DNA from: Vombatus ursinus
Lineage: Eukaryota > Chordata > Mammalia > Diprotodontia > Vombatidae
NCBI RefSeq assembly: GCF_900497805.2
Contig: NW_020954630.1
Coordinates: forward strand, 3,323,573 to 3,387,572
Direction of reading: 5' to 3'
Length of the DNA: 64,000 nucleotides
The translations under genes were made by a program, and so were the position numbers. A model generated the notes under the pieces. That model made no database searches and was not told the DNA's origin. It saw only the letters and a list, made by a program, of their open reading frames with translations. Shown one piece after another: positions 21,507 to 31,958 of this stretch (position 1 is its first letter; every line of letters starts with the position of its first letter).

Positions 21507-23353
21507 TTTTTTTTTTAACTCTTCATGTTCCACTTGAGTCTTGTATTGGAAAGTTAAATTATCTATTCAGCTCTGGTCTTTTCATCAAGAATGCTTGAAA
21601 GTCCTCTATTTCACTGAATGACCATTTTTTCCCCTGAAGAATTATACTCAGTTTTGCTGGGTAGGTGATTCTTGGTTGTAATCCTATCTCCTTTGCCCTC
21701 CGGAATATTCTATTCCATGTCCTGCAGTCCCTTAATGGAGAAGCAGCTAAATCTTGTGTTATCCTGATTGTATTTCCACAGTACTTGAATTGTTTCTTTC
21801 TGGCTGCTTGTAATATTTTCTCCTTCACCTGGGAACTCTGGAATTTGGCTACAATATTCCTAGGAGTTTTCCTTTGGGGATCTCTTTCAGGAGGAGATCA
21901 GTGGATTCTTTCAATTTCTATTTTGCCCTCTGGTTCTAAAATATCAGGGCAGTTTTCCTTGATAATTTCTTGAAAGATGATGTCTAGGCTCTTTTTTTGA
22001 TCATGGCTTTCAGACAGTCCAATAATTTTTAAGTTTTGTCTCCTGGATCTATTTTCCAGGTCAGTTGTTTTTCCAATGAGATATTTCACATCATTTTCTA
22101 ATTTTTCATTCTTTTGGATTTGTTTTACAGTGTCTTGATTTCTCATAGTCACTAGCTTCCAATTGCTCTATTCTAATTTTTAAGGAAGTATTTTCTTCAA
22201 TAATATTTTGGACTTCCTTTTCCATTTGGCCAATTTTGCTCTTTAAGGCATTCTTTTCTTCATTGGCTTTTTGGACCTCTTTTGCCATTTGGGTTAGGCT
22301 ATTTTTTAAGGTGTTATTTTCTTCAGTATTTTTTTGGGTCTCCTTTAGCAAGCTGTTAACTTGCTTTTCACGATTTTCTTGCATCACTCTCATTTCTCTT
22401 CCCAGTTTTTCCTCTACTTCTCTTACTTGCTTCTCAAAATCCCTTTTGAGCTCTTCCAAGGCCTGGGACTGATTCATATTTTTCTTGGAAGTTTTGGATG
22501 TAGGAGCTTTGACTGTTTTCTTCTGGTTGTATGTTTTGATCTTTGTCGCCAAAGTAAGATAATATAGTCTGACTCTTTTTGCTCTGCTTGCTCATGATCC
22601 CAACCAATTACTTGAGTTTTAAACTCTTTGTTAAGGTAAGAGTCTGTTTCTAATGTGGAGAATGTACTGTCCCAAACTTCGGGGGTTTGTACAGCTGTTT
22701 TCAGAGGTACTTCTAGGGACCTGAAAATTTCAGTTCTTCCAAGGTGCTATGATAAGGGGCGAGGTGTTTCCTCTCCCTTGCCACAACAAGCTCCACCACA
22801 CCAGTGCTCCTCCTCACCCCAGGACTGCTCCTCAGAACTGTGACCCAGATCCAAGCATGGGCAAAGCAAGAGATTCCTGCCTCAACACTGGCAAAGAGAT
22901 CCTTGCAATCCCCCTCAGTCTGTGGGCCAGAAGCTCAGAAGGCAGTCACTGCCCTCGGGGCGGATGAGATCTAGCTTCTTCTCTCACCAGTCACAGACAT
23001 TTCCCACTGACCTTCTAAGTTGTCTTTGGCAGTGGGTTGAGAAGTCTGAAAACCGCCACAGCTGCCCACGATTCAGTCCTCTGAGGCCTGCTCCAGGGTC
23101 ACTGTGGCCTGTGCGCCCACGCCAAACTGTGCTCCTATGCCAAACTGCGCTCCTCTCCTAGCCTGGCGCGATATACCTTTCCGATCAGCTATCCAGGTTT
23201 TCTTGGGCTGGAAATTTGTTTTACTCTGTTTTGTTGTGGGTTCTGCTGCTTTAGAATTTGATTAGAGCCAGTTTTTGTAGGTATTTGGACGGGTTTGGGG
23301 GAGAGCTCTAGCAAGTCACTGCTTTCCCTCTGCCATCTTGATTCCGCCCCCTC
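21507..23353 (-). mobile_element. ORF1-only L1 relative (half-L1/HAL1-like), 5' complete, with poly(A) and TSD
   Basis: In minus orientation: a 5' end at 23353 (GGGGGCGGAATCAAGATGGC), about 760 bp of 5' UTR, ORF1 from 22595 to 21523, then only six bases before a 12-nt poly(A). No intergenic region, ORF2 or L1 3' UTR is present. Perfect 16-bp TSDs TAAAAATTAATTTCTT lie at 21491-21506 and 23354-23369, so both ends are original. HAL1 elements, which carry ORF1 but not ORF2, are known in mammals; the very short 3' end is the odd part. Confidence 0.85.
21523..22595 (-). pseudogene. L1/HAL1 ORF1 protein (RNA-binding, coiled-coil), frameshifted
   Basis: L1 ORF1p analogue: a nucleic-acid-binding chaperone that coats its own RNA. 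Translated pieces show an N-terminal basic tail (22595-22500) and a long heptad-rich coiled coil with three near-repeats of the 'KEVQ..NEEKN' type (22552-22106). An RRM-like segment follows with 'DLENRSRRQNLKIIGLSE' (22152-21898), then a C-terminal domain with 'QAARKKQFKYCGNTIRITQD' (21828-21559). The parts lie in three frames, so at least two frameshifts. The start was taken as the MSKQ ATG shared with the copy at 43161. Confidence 0.85.
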
Positions 23354-23369
23354 TAAAAATTAATTTCTT

Positions 23370-24245
23370 GATGAGTCTTCACTTGTAAGAAAATAAAAGA
23401 AGGTGCTTCATGTATGACATGACCATAGGATGTGAAGGGTATGAGGGGCAGGTTCAGTTTCTATGGAGGATGAACATCCCATGGAAAGTTTGTACTGTGC
23501 AGCGTAAGTTCATATTTGTCTCAATGGATGGGTTTATCTCAATTAGGTATAGTTGTATACGTGTAGAATTATGGCTATTTATAGGGTCTCCTATTTAGGA
23601 GCTGTTGCTTGCCTAGGAGTATAATATTAGTATGCTTCCCTTGCTTATGGGATTTCCATATAGGATCAGTGACCATTCCTCCCACCTTTGTCTCAGCCTG
23701 TGTCTATCCCTTATTTCTCTAAAGTGATCAAAATCTCTGCTTGAGCCAGAATTAAGTATCCCAGAAAAGATTTGCCAGCTGCCAAATTTTCTTTGTTTAT
23801 AATCAGACATAGGACATGCACTACAATTCAAAGGAGGGATAGATAAAATAAATAGCACAAATGAGCAGTGGTTGCTTTGGCTGCAATTGATGGAGCAGGC
23901 TGTCCGGATTCTCCTTCTGTCTCTTTTTCTGATAAGTGAATAGTAAACAGGGTATGTCTGGGATGACAGGAGCATCCCATCAGTTCTATGTGCCACCATT
24001 TCACCAAAGGTCACCAGATTCCTAGAGGACGGCCAACGGAAACAATGTCTAGAAATCGGATGCAGTTTAATCTTGGCTATGGAATTTCCTTTCATATCAC
24101 TGAAGATGGAGAAGATTGTTTTTATTATTCTTCTCAGAAGCCTCCAAAGCTAAGCTCAAAGACACATCCCCAAACTTGTGAATTTTGGGATAGTATCTCC
24201 TTTAGTTTCCCATTCCCATAGCAACACTACTCAGGAGGTTGAGTC
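23370..24245. other. Unassigned DNA with a 160-codon minus-strand open frame
   Basis: 23613-24095 is open on the minus strand for 160 codons, but the product has no recognisable domain, no signal peptide and odd composition. The stretch may be an old LTR or single-copy DNA; I do not call a gene. Confidence 0.4.
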
Positions 24246-24249
24246 TAGG

Positions 24250-24380
24250 AATCCAGGGTTACATTGGTATGTACCTACTTAAATGTATACATGCTGTCTC
24301 CCCTTTAAGCTCCTTGAGGACAGGAATTCTTTTCCTGTCTTTTAGTTTGATGAGGTCATCCGATTGATGAGGAAGGTAGA
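24250..24380 (+). repeat. L2 3' end
   Basis: 'catgctgtctcccctttaag' and 'ctccttgaggacaggaattc' match the L2 tail layout. Confidence 0.65.
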
Positions 24381-24489
24381 AGAGTAGTTATCAACACATT
24401 AGGAATATATTTGTTCTGATATAGGTATTCTATATAGCTTATAAAGCAAGAAAAGCAGAACCACAGCTAGTAAAGACTTTGCCTAAGAT

Positions 24490-24620
24490 GAACTAATAAA
24501 AATAATAATTACTAATATTTATATAGTGCTTTCTATGTGCCAGGCACTATGTGAAGCACTTTATAATTAATATCTCATTTGATCCTCACAACAACCCTGG
24601 GAGGTAGATACTTATTGATG
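24490..24620 (-). repeat. MIR 3' part
   Basis: Reversed MIR tail: 'tatagtgctttctatgtgcc', 'aggcactatgtgaagcactt' and 'gatcctcacaacaaccctgg'. Confidence 0.8.
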
Positions 24621-25189
24621 AATTGAGCACCTAATTAACTTACAGTGTATGTTAGCTACTGTAGAAAAATAATCTGTTGGATTGTTAATACCATCTTCAG
24701 CAGCATGTATGAATATGGAAGATACAGAATGGCTATTAATAAAATAGGTTCTAAGTTACTTGATGGAATGGAACTGAGGACATAGCTAAGCATGCCAGTT
24801 CCCCATATCTAACATGATAAATTCCAATACATATGTACTTAGTTCCTTGTTCCATCTTCCCCTTCCATCTATGTGAACAACATTTTCTTATTACCATCAC
24901 TATGATTATCATCATCAACCAAACATTTATGATGTTTGGGAGTGATATGAAGAAGAATAAGACAGATCTGTGCTCCAAAATACCTTACAAGCTCATAAGC
25001 AATTAAATAACAATTTAAAATACTAATGATATCACAAGACAGTGTTTGATAAGTGCCAAATGAGTGACACAACTAAGTATTTTAGGAGTTCAAAGGAGAG
25101 AGTGATGGTTTCCATGTGGGGTGAGGAAATAAGATTTAAGCTAGCCGTACTCATTCATAACTATTTTTGTTTAACTTTTCCTTTTTGTT
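24621..25189. other. Unassigned DNA
   Basis: No gene or repeat recognised, apart from a possible old L2 trace ('gggagtgatatgaagaagaa') near 24940. Confidence 0.35.
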
Positions 25190-25455
25190 GTTGTTGTAAA
25201 TTTTTTTTAAAATTTTAAACTTAAATACAAAACAAGGAAAAAAACCCAAAACATTGCCATGCACACAGCAGACCATAAGAGAGGATTCAATATAAAACAA
25301 TAAATTTCAAGAAAACCTATATAATAAATACTACATTGTTTTCAAAGCTGCCCATCTTTTCTTTGCTTCCTTGTTGGTTTTCTTTTGTTCTCTGCTTTGC
25401 ACCACTTTTTACTTTATTCTCCCTCATCCCCCAGAAGGCTACAATTAAGCATGAA

Positions 25456-25474
25456 TATATATGTATATATATGT

Positions 25475-25507
<33 letters not shown>

Positions 25508-25575
25508 CACATACACACACACATATATATACACATACATAGATATCTTTAAACAGACACATATATACACATATA
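25456..25575. repeat. (TA)n/(CA)n compound microsatellite
   Basis: Alternating AT, AC and TATG units over about 120 bp, inserted between LINE tail segments. Confidence 0.9.
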
Positions 25576-26732
25576 TACTTGTACACATATCTGTAAGACC
25601 ATAATATGCTTATTTTGACCTGTCATCAGTTTCTCTGAAGGTAGATAGCATCTTCCTTCATAGGTCCAAGTCTTTCCATATTTTTTTAATCAACCAGCTC
25701 ATCATTTCCTATAAAACAGCAATATTCCAACCAATCACATCCTATCTGAGAGATTGTCTACGAAAGTTTTTCCCCCAATTTTCTGCATTCTTTCTATTCT
25801 TGGATACATACATAAGTTTTATTTGTACAAGAAATTTCAATTTAAAACAATTGAAATTATCCTTTATATACTTCAACAATGCTCTCTCTCCCTTATAATA
25901 TAGTAAGTCTTTACTTCCTTTAAATCTTTTTTTTCCTAGTTTCTTTTAAGTTCCTGACCTTTTGCTCTTCCAAATGAGCTGTCATTATTTTTTCTAACTC
26001 AGTAAAATAATTTTTTTTGTAATTTAATTGGGACGACATTGAATAAATAGTTAGGTAAAATTGTCATTTTAAAAATTATGTTAGCTTTACTTACCCACGA
26101 ACAATAAATATTACTTCAATTATTTAGATCTGAGTTTATTTGTATAAAAAGTGTTTTATGTTTATATTCACATAGTTCCTGTATCTGTTTTGGCAGGTAT
26201 ATACTTAGGTATTTTATTCTGTCTAGGTATTTTAAGTGAATAAAACAATACTGAATAAAATTGCTGACACAGAGTAGTTTCTCTATTTTTCACTTTTGAT
26301 TAAATCAATTTTAACTTTAACTTTGAGAACATGATTACTAACCCTGTTTTTTCTTTTCATACTAAATTCTACTCCTGCCCTTTATTTTGTCTTTGTCTCT
26401 CTCATTTTTATAATGTTTTCTGAAAGCAACATTGTTGAATTCAATTTTTTAATCCACTATCCATTTCTGTTTTATGGGTAAATTTGTGCCATTCACAATT
26501 CTAAACTACATGTTTAGAAAATACATGTGTATTTTCCTCCTTCCTATTTTTCTTCATTATCTTTCTCACCCTATTTACCCTATCTCTCCCTCATTTCTCT
26601 GCTTTACTTCTACTCACTACCTTGCCCTCTTAATCCTTAACCTACTCACCCGTCTAAAAGTCCCTCACTTATTCTCTCCTCCCCAGCATTATCCCCTTGC
26701 CTTCTTATATCTCTCTGAATTTAGAAGGCTTT

Positions 26733-26736
<4 letters not shown>

Positions 26737-26764
<28 letters not shown>
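26737..26764 (+). repeat. (CA)n microsatellite
   Basis: About 13 uninterrupted CA units inside the old L1 intergenic region. Confidence 0.9.
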
Positions 26765-26768
<4 letters not shown>

Positions 26769-28519
26769 TATTTCTCTCTTTAACCCACTCTTGATGAGAG
26801 TAAGGTTGCAGCAGTACCTGTCTTCCCCCCCACTAGCTTCTTCTGTATCAATTTTTCCTTTTATGCCTCATTTGCATGAGATAATTACTCCTTTTTATGT
26901 CTCCCTACAGTTTAATTTTTTTAGAATCACCTCATCATACTCAGCTCAGCCCAAGCCTTTCTTTCAAATTATCCAAATAATGATGACAACCATAAGAGTA
27001 CTGCTAATAATTTCACATATCAGAAGTAAACAATTTGACCTTATTGAGTTCCTTATAATTGGTCTTTAATGTTTATCTTATATTTCTTCTGGATGTTATA
27101 TGTTGAATTTTCCTTTAAATTCCCTTAAATTTTTGTCACAAAAATCTGAAAGTCTTTGAGTTCGTTAAATGTCCAATTTTTTTTTTCCCATTCATGATTA
27201 TACTTAACTTTGCTGGGTTGGTTATCCTTGGTTGTAACCCCAGTTCTTTTACTCTATGAAATATAATATTCCAAGATCTATGATCCTTCAATCTAGTAGC
27301 AGATAGGTCTTGTGTAATCCTTATTATAGCTCTGTAATATCTGAATTGTTTTTTTCTTGTTGCTTCCAGTATTTTCTCCTTCACTTGAAAGCTTTGAAAC
27401 CTGGCTATGATATTCCTATAAGTTTTCCTCCTGGGATCTCTTTCAGGTGGTGATTGATGGACTTTTTTTCTCTTTTTCTGCTTTGCCTTCTTGTTCTAGA
27501 ACTTTAGTGTAATTTTCCTTGATATTTTCTTGTTATATTGTATCTAGGTTCTTTTTTTAATCATAATTTTCAGGTAGTCCAACTATTCTTACATTATTTC
27601 TCCTCAATCTGTTCTCCAGATCAGTTGTTTTTCTGATGAGATGTTTCATTTTCTCATCTTTTGGTTTTATGATTTCTTGGTGTCTTAGAACATCATTAGC
27701 TTCCCCTTGCCCAATGCTAGTTTTTAAGAAATTATTTTCTTCCTTAAGTTTTTGATTCTCTATTTCAAGTTGTTTGACTTTCTTTTCATAATTTTCTTGA
27801 TTTTCTTGGATTGCTCTTATTTTTTTATAATTTTTCAATCTTTCATTTGATTTTTAAAATCCTTTTAAAGTTATTCCAAGAATAACTTTTTTTTTACAAA
27901 AAGTTAATTTATTTTTAGTTTTCAACATTAACTTCCATAAAATTTTGAGTTTTAAATTTTCTCTCCTCCCCCGTCCCCAAGATGGCATGCAATCTGCTAG
28001 AGGCTGTACTTATACATTCATATTAAACATATTTTCATATTACTCATGATGTAAAGAAGAATTAGAACTAATGGGAGGAACAAGAAAGAAGAAACAAAAC
28101 AACAAAAGAAAAGGAGAGCAAATAGTATGCTTCCATCTGCATTCAGACTCCAAAATTCTTCTTCTGGATGTGGATAGCATTTTCCATTGTGAGTCTTTTG
28201 GAGTTGTCTAAGATCCTTGCATTGCTGAGAAGAGTTAAGTCTATCAAAGTCAGTCATTGCACAATGTGACTGTTACCATCTACAGTGTTTCCTCATTTCA
28301 GTTAGCATCAGTTTGTATTAGTCTTTCCAGGTTTTTAAACAACATATTGTAGGATTATGATTCTTAATCCACTCTGCTATCCACTTCCATTTTATGGGAG
28401 AGTTCATCCCATTCACATTCACAGTTATGATTACTATTTATGTATTTCTCTCCATCCTCTTTCCCCCCTGTTTATGCTTTTCTCTTTCCCTCCTCCCTTT
28501 CCCTCCTCACTAGAATTTT

Positions 28520-28663
28520 TTTTTTAGGCAATTGGGGTTAAGTGACATGCCCAGGGTCACACAGCTAGTAAGTGACAAGTGTTTGGTTTGAGGCCAGACT
28601 TGAACTCAGGTCCTCCTGACTTCAGGGCTGGTGCTCTATCCACTGTGCTACCTAGCTGCCCCC
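28520..28663 (-). repeat. Short CORE-SINE nested in the younger L1
   Basis: Reversed SINE with 'gttaagtgacatgcccaggg' and 'tgctacctagctgcccc'. 14-bp TSDs CTCACTAGAATTTT (28506-28519) and CTCACTAAAATTTT (28664-28677), one mismatch. Confidence 0.92.
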
Positions 28664-29961
28664 CTCACTAAAATTTTGATTTTGACCACCACCTCCCTCA
28701 GTCTGCCCTCCTTTCTATCAGCCCCCTCCCTTTTCTTCCCCTTTACCCTTACTACTTCTTCCCTCCCTTCTATCCACTTCCTCCCATTTCTTTCCCATTT
28801 CCCCTCCTACTTCCTATAGGGTAAGTTAGATTTCTAAACCTAACTGATTAAGATATTCCCTCTTTGAGTCACATCTGATGAGAGTAAGGTTCAAATAATG
28901 CTCATCTCCCTCCTTTCTTTCCCTCTGCTGTAATAGGTTTTTGTGCCTCTCATGTGATGTAATTTACCCTCGTCTGCCTCCTCTTTTCCTCTTCTCCCAG
29001 AACAATCCCTTTTCACCACTTATTTAGATTTTTTTTAATCATCACATCAAAGTCAACTCATACCCACACTCTCTCTCTATGTATACCCCCTTTTAAATGT
29101 CGTAATAATGATACAATTCTCAAGAGTTACAAGTGTCATCTTCCCTTGTAGGGATGTAAATACTTTGCCCTTATTAATAACATGTTGTTTTTTTCTTTCC
29201 TGTTTACCTTTTTACTCTTGAGTCTTGTATTTGAAGATCAAATTTTCTGTTGAGCTCTGGTCTTCTCATCAGGAAGGTTTGGAAGTTCCCTGTTTCATTG
29301 AATGTCCATCTCCTCCCCTGAAAGATTATGCTCAGTTTCACTGGATTAGGGTTAGGTTCTTTGGTTGTAATCCAAGGTCCTTTGCCTTATGGAATATCGT
29401 ATTCTACATCCTATGATCTTTTAAAATAGAAGCTGCAAGGTCCTGCATAATCCTGACATTGGTTCCATGATATTTAAATTGTTTCTTTCTGGCTGCTTGC
29501 AGTATTTTCTCTTTGACCTGGTAATTTTGGAATTTGGCTACAATATTTCTTGGCATTTTCAATTTGGGATCTCTTTTAGGAGGTGATCTGTGTATTCTTT
29601 CAATGATTATTTTACCTTCTGGTTCTAGGACCTCAGGTCAGTTTTCCTTGATGATTTCATCAAAGATTCTGTCCAGGCTCTTTTTTTCATCATAGTTTTC
29701 AGGTAGACCAATAATTTTTGAATTGTCTCTCCTGGATCTATTTTTCAGGTCACTTACTTTCCCAATGAGGTATTTTACGTTTTCTTTTATTTTTTTTTCA
29801 TTCTTTTGTCTCTGTTTGACTGATTCTTGGTATCTCAGAGTCATTAGCTTCCACTTGCCCAATTCTAATTTTTAACAAATTGTTTCCTTCTATTAAATTT
29901 TGTACCTCCTTTTCCATTTGGCCCATTTTACTTTTTCTCCATTTGGACAATTGTATTTTTT

Positions 29962-30006
29962 TTTTTGTCTAGGCAACGGGGTTAAGTGACTTGCCCAGGG
30001 TCACAA
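29962..30006 (-). repeat. 45-bp 5'-truncated SINE with TSD
   Basis: Only the tail of a short CORE-SINE: a T-run, 'ggcaacggggttaagtgact' and 'tgcccagggtcac'. Perfect 15-bp TSDs ACAATTGTATTTTTT at 29947-29961 and 30007-30021. It lies in the ORF1 coiled-coil region of the younger L1 and disrupts that frame. Confidence 0.9.
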
Positions 30007-31958
30007 ACAATTGTATTTTTTAAAAACTTGTTTTCTACAGTCAATTTTTGTCCTTCTTTTTCCAAGCTATTGACTCTTTCTTGCATCCCTCTCATTTCCT
30101 TTCCCAATTTTTCTTCTACTTCTCTTATTTGACTTTTAAAATCCTTTTTGAGCTCTTCCAAGAAGGCTTTTTGGGCTTTAGAACAGTCTATATTCCCCTT
30201 TGAGGTTTCAGATGTGGGTATGTTGTCCTCTTCTGAATTTGTGCCTTGATCTTCCTTTTTCCCATAATAAAAATCTATGGTCATTGTCTGTTTCTGCTTT
30301 ATGCTCAGGGTGTTTTACTATTTCCTGGCTTTTAAAGTTGAACTCTCCTGCTGGATCACAGGGGGCACTGACCCAAGCTTCTTGTGCTGGGAGCCTGGGA
30401 CCTGGTCATTGGCTTTGTGTGCTGGAGTCTTAAGTGCTGGCAGCTGCAGGCTGTAGGGATCTGGCAGCTTACCTGGTGCTGAGCTGGGGTCAGCAACACT
30501 GGAGCTCTTGGAGTTGGGATGGGGAGTCTGACCCCTGGAGGAAGCCTGCTTCTTTAAAGCACTTGAATATTTAGCTGCTGGAGAATGTCTGCCGGCCTAG
30601 AGTTGTGCTGAAGCACTGGAAGATTTGGCTGCTGGAGAACAGCACACACGTGGTGGTTTTTCTGAGCTGGTGTTTATCAGTTCTCCTGCCCATGCTGAGG
30701 CACTGGCTGGGATAGGGAGGGGGTCCTGGTGTTGGTGCCTGTCTGCTCCACTGCCCTGGGGATCAGGTTCTCCCCCTGGTTTGCTGAGGTGGGGCTTGCC
30801 ACTGGCTTGCTGGGATGCTTCCTATCCTGTACTGCTCCCCCTCCCCCAGAGTGGATGGGATTTTCCCATTAATCCCCCAAGCTTCCTGTGTCACAAGACT
30901 GCTGAACTCCATCTTTTTGCTGGTTTACTGTTCCAGGGTTTTTACTGGGGTGATATTTTTTGGGCTTTCAGAGGTCAGGAAGGGAGGGCGAAAGCAACTT
31001 ACTTCTTACTCTACCATCTTGGCTCCCAGAAGTCCCCAAGAACTCTTTTTGTGCTTGGAACCATTTGATGTTTCTCACTGAAAAAGGACTGGCTTTTTAG
31101 GCTCCATTATCTTCCTTTGAATATGAACTCAGATCTTCTCTATCCCCACAGTAATTATCTACGGTTGGGTTCTTTCTCCTTTGCTTACTCATTTTATTTA
31201 TTTATTTATTTTTTTAATTTTGTTTGAGCAGCTATTAGTGTAATCAAGTTGTAGTCCCCAGATAATGGGGAATGATACCCCAAGTCTCAGGTCCCTCTTT
31301 CTGTTATTTTTTTTAAAATCAGTCTCAGGGCCCAACCTTGGGCTCTCTCCACTCCTAAGCCATAGCTAGGACCCCCAGCCACAATGACCTTACTCCCTGT
31401 GTTTCCTCTGGTGTCTGCAAACTTCCCCTGTCTTTGCCCTGGAACTGAAATGAGAGACTCTGCTGTCCTGCAAATGCCCACAGCCAACAGGGTCCCTGTC
31501 CCTCATTAGTGCACTCACCAGGTATATACTAGCTCCTTCTCCATGTACTCAAGGCTAGGGAAGAGACACATCTGGTCAGCACAGCTATGTTTGGCATCCT
31601 TTGAGAGTGGAAGGTCCTTCAATCTTCTCCTACTTAACCATCAGACCCCCACACTATCTGCAAAATAAAAGTTTCTAAGGTTGAAGCTGCCTCTCAACCC
31701 AGTTGTCCCCAGGCTTGTTTTTTGTTGATTCAGCAGAGTGGGCCTAGAGGTGTTTGTACGTCACTCAGGTAGAACCTCTGTCCCTGAGGTTGGGTCTTTC
31801 CTGGGTTCTTCTCAAATTATCTTGGGAGGACAACTGCTTTACTCTGTGTTTCTTTCTGCTGTGCTGAGGCAATGTTCTGTCTTTCTTTCTTTTTTATTTT
31901 TGGTGGAGGAAATTTGGAGAGCCAAAAGTTTTCTGACCTATTCTGCCATCTTCTCCTT

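Larger units (their letters stand above)
27887..31035 (-). pseudogene. Younger L1 nested in older L1, with ORF2 deleted
   Basis: Minus strand. The 5' end is at 31035-31015 (GGGAGCCAAGATGGTAGAG); then 5' UTR, ORF1 about 30284-29200 (with SINE debris), intergenic, the first ~30 codons of ORF2 ending '..NPTICC' near 28350, then directly the ORF2 C-terminal motif 'KTWKD' and 3' UTR to 27888. ORF1 pieces carry 'DLKNRSRRDNSKIIGLPENY' and a coiled coil. Nearly all of ORF2 is removed by one internal deletion. The flanks 'tccaagaataac' and 'cccaagaactc' look like a diverged TSD. Confidence 0.75.
25190..31958 (-). pseudogene. Old L1, 5' complete, internally deleted and split by a younger L1
   Basis: Minus-strand L1. 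The 5' end is near 31958 (GGAGAAGATGGCAGAATAGG), 5' UTR to about 31192, ORF1 N-terminus 31192-31036, ORF1 remainder 27886-27130, intergenic region to about 26490, and ORF2 endonuclease start 26475-26280. Displaced ORF2/RT-region sequence follows at about 25985-26280, and probable 3' UTR at 25190-25800. The gap 27887-31035 is a nested L1. ORF1 pieces (27838-27557, 27384-27136) keep coiled-coil, 'DLENRLRRNNVRIVGLPE' and 'QFRYYRAIIRITQD' signatures. Most of ORF2 is missing. Confidence 0.75.

Noticed and set aside
23613-24095. 160-codon minus-strand open frame
   Set aside because: No recognisable domain, no plausible start context and no neighbouring exon. Length alone is not enough in 64 kb. The stretch may be an old LTR, but I could not show termini.
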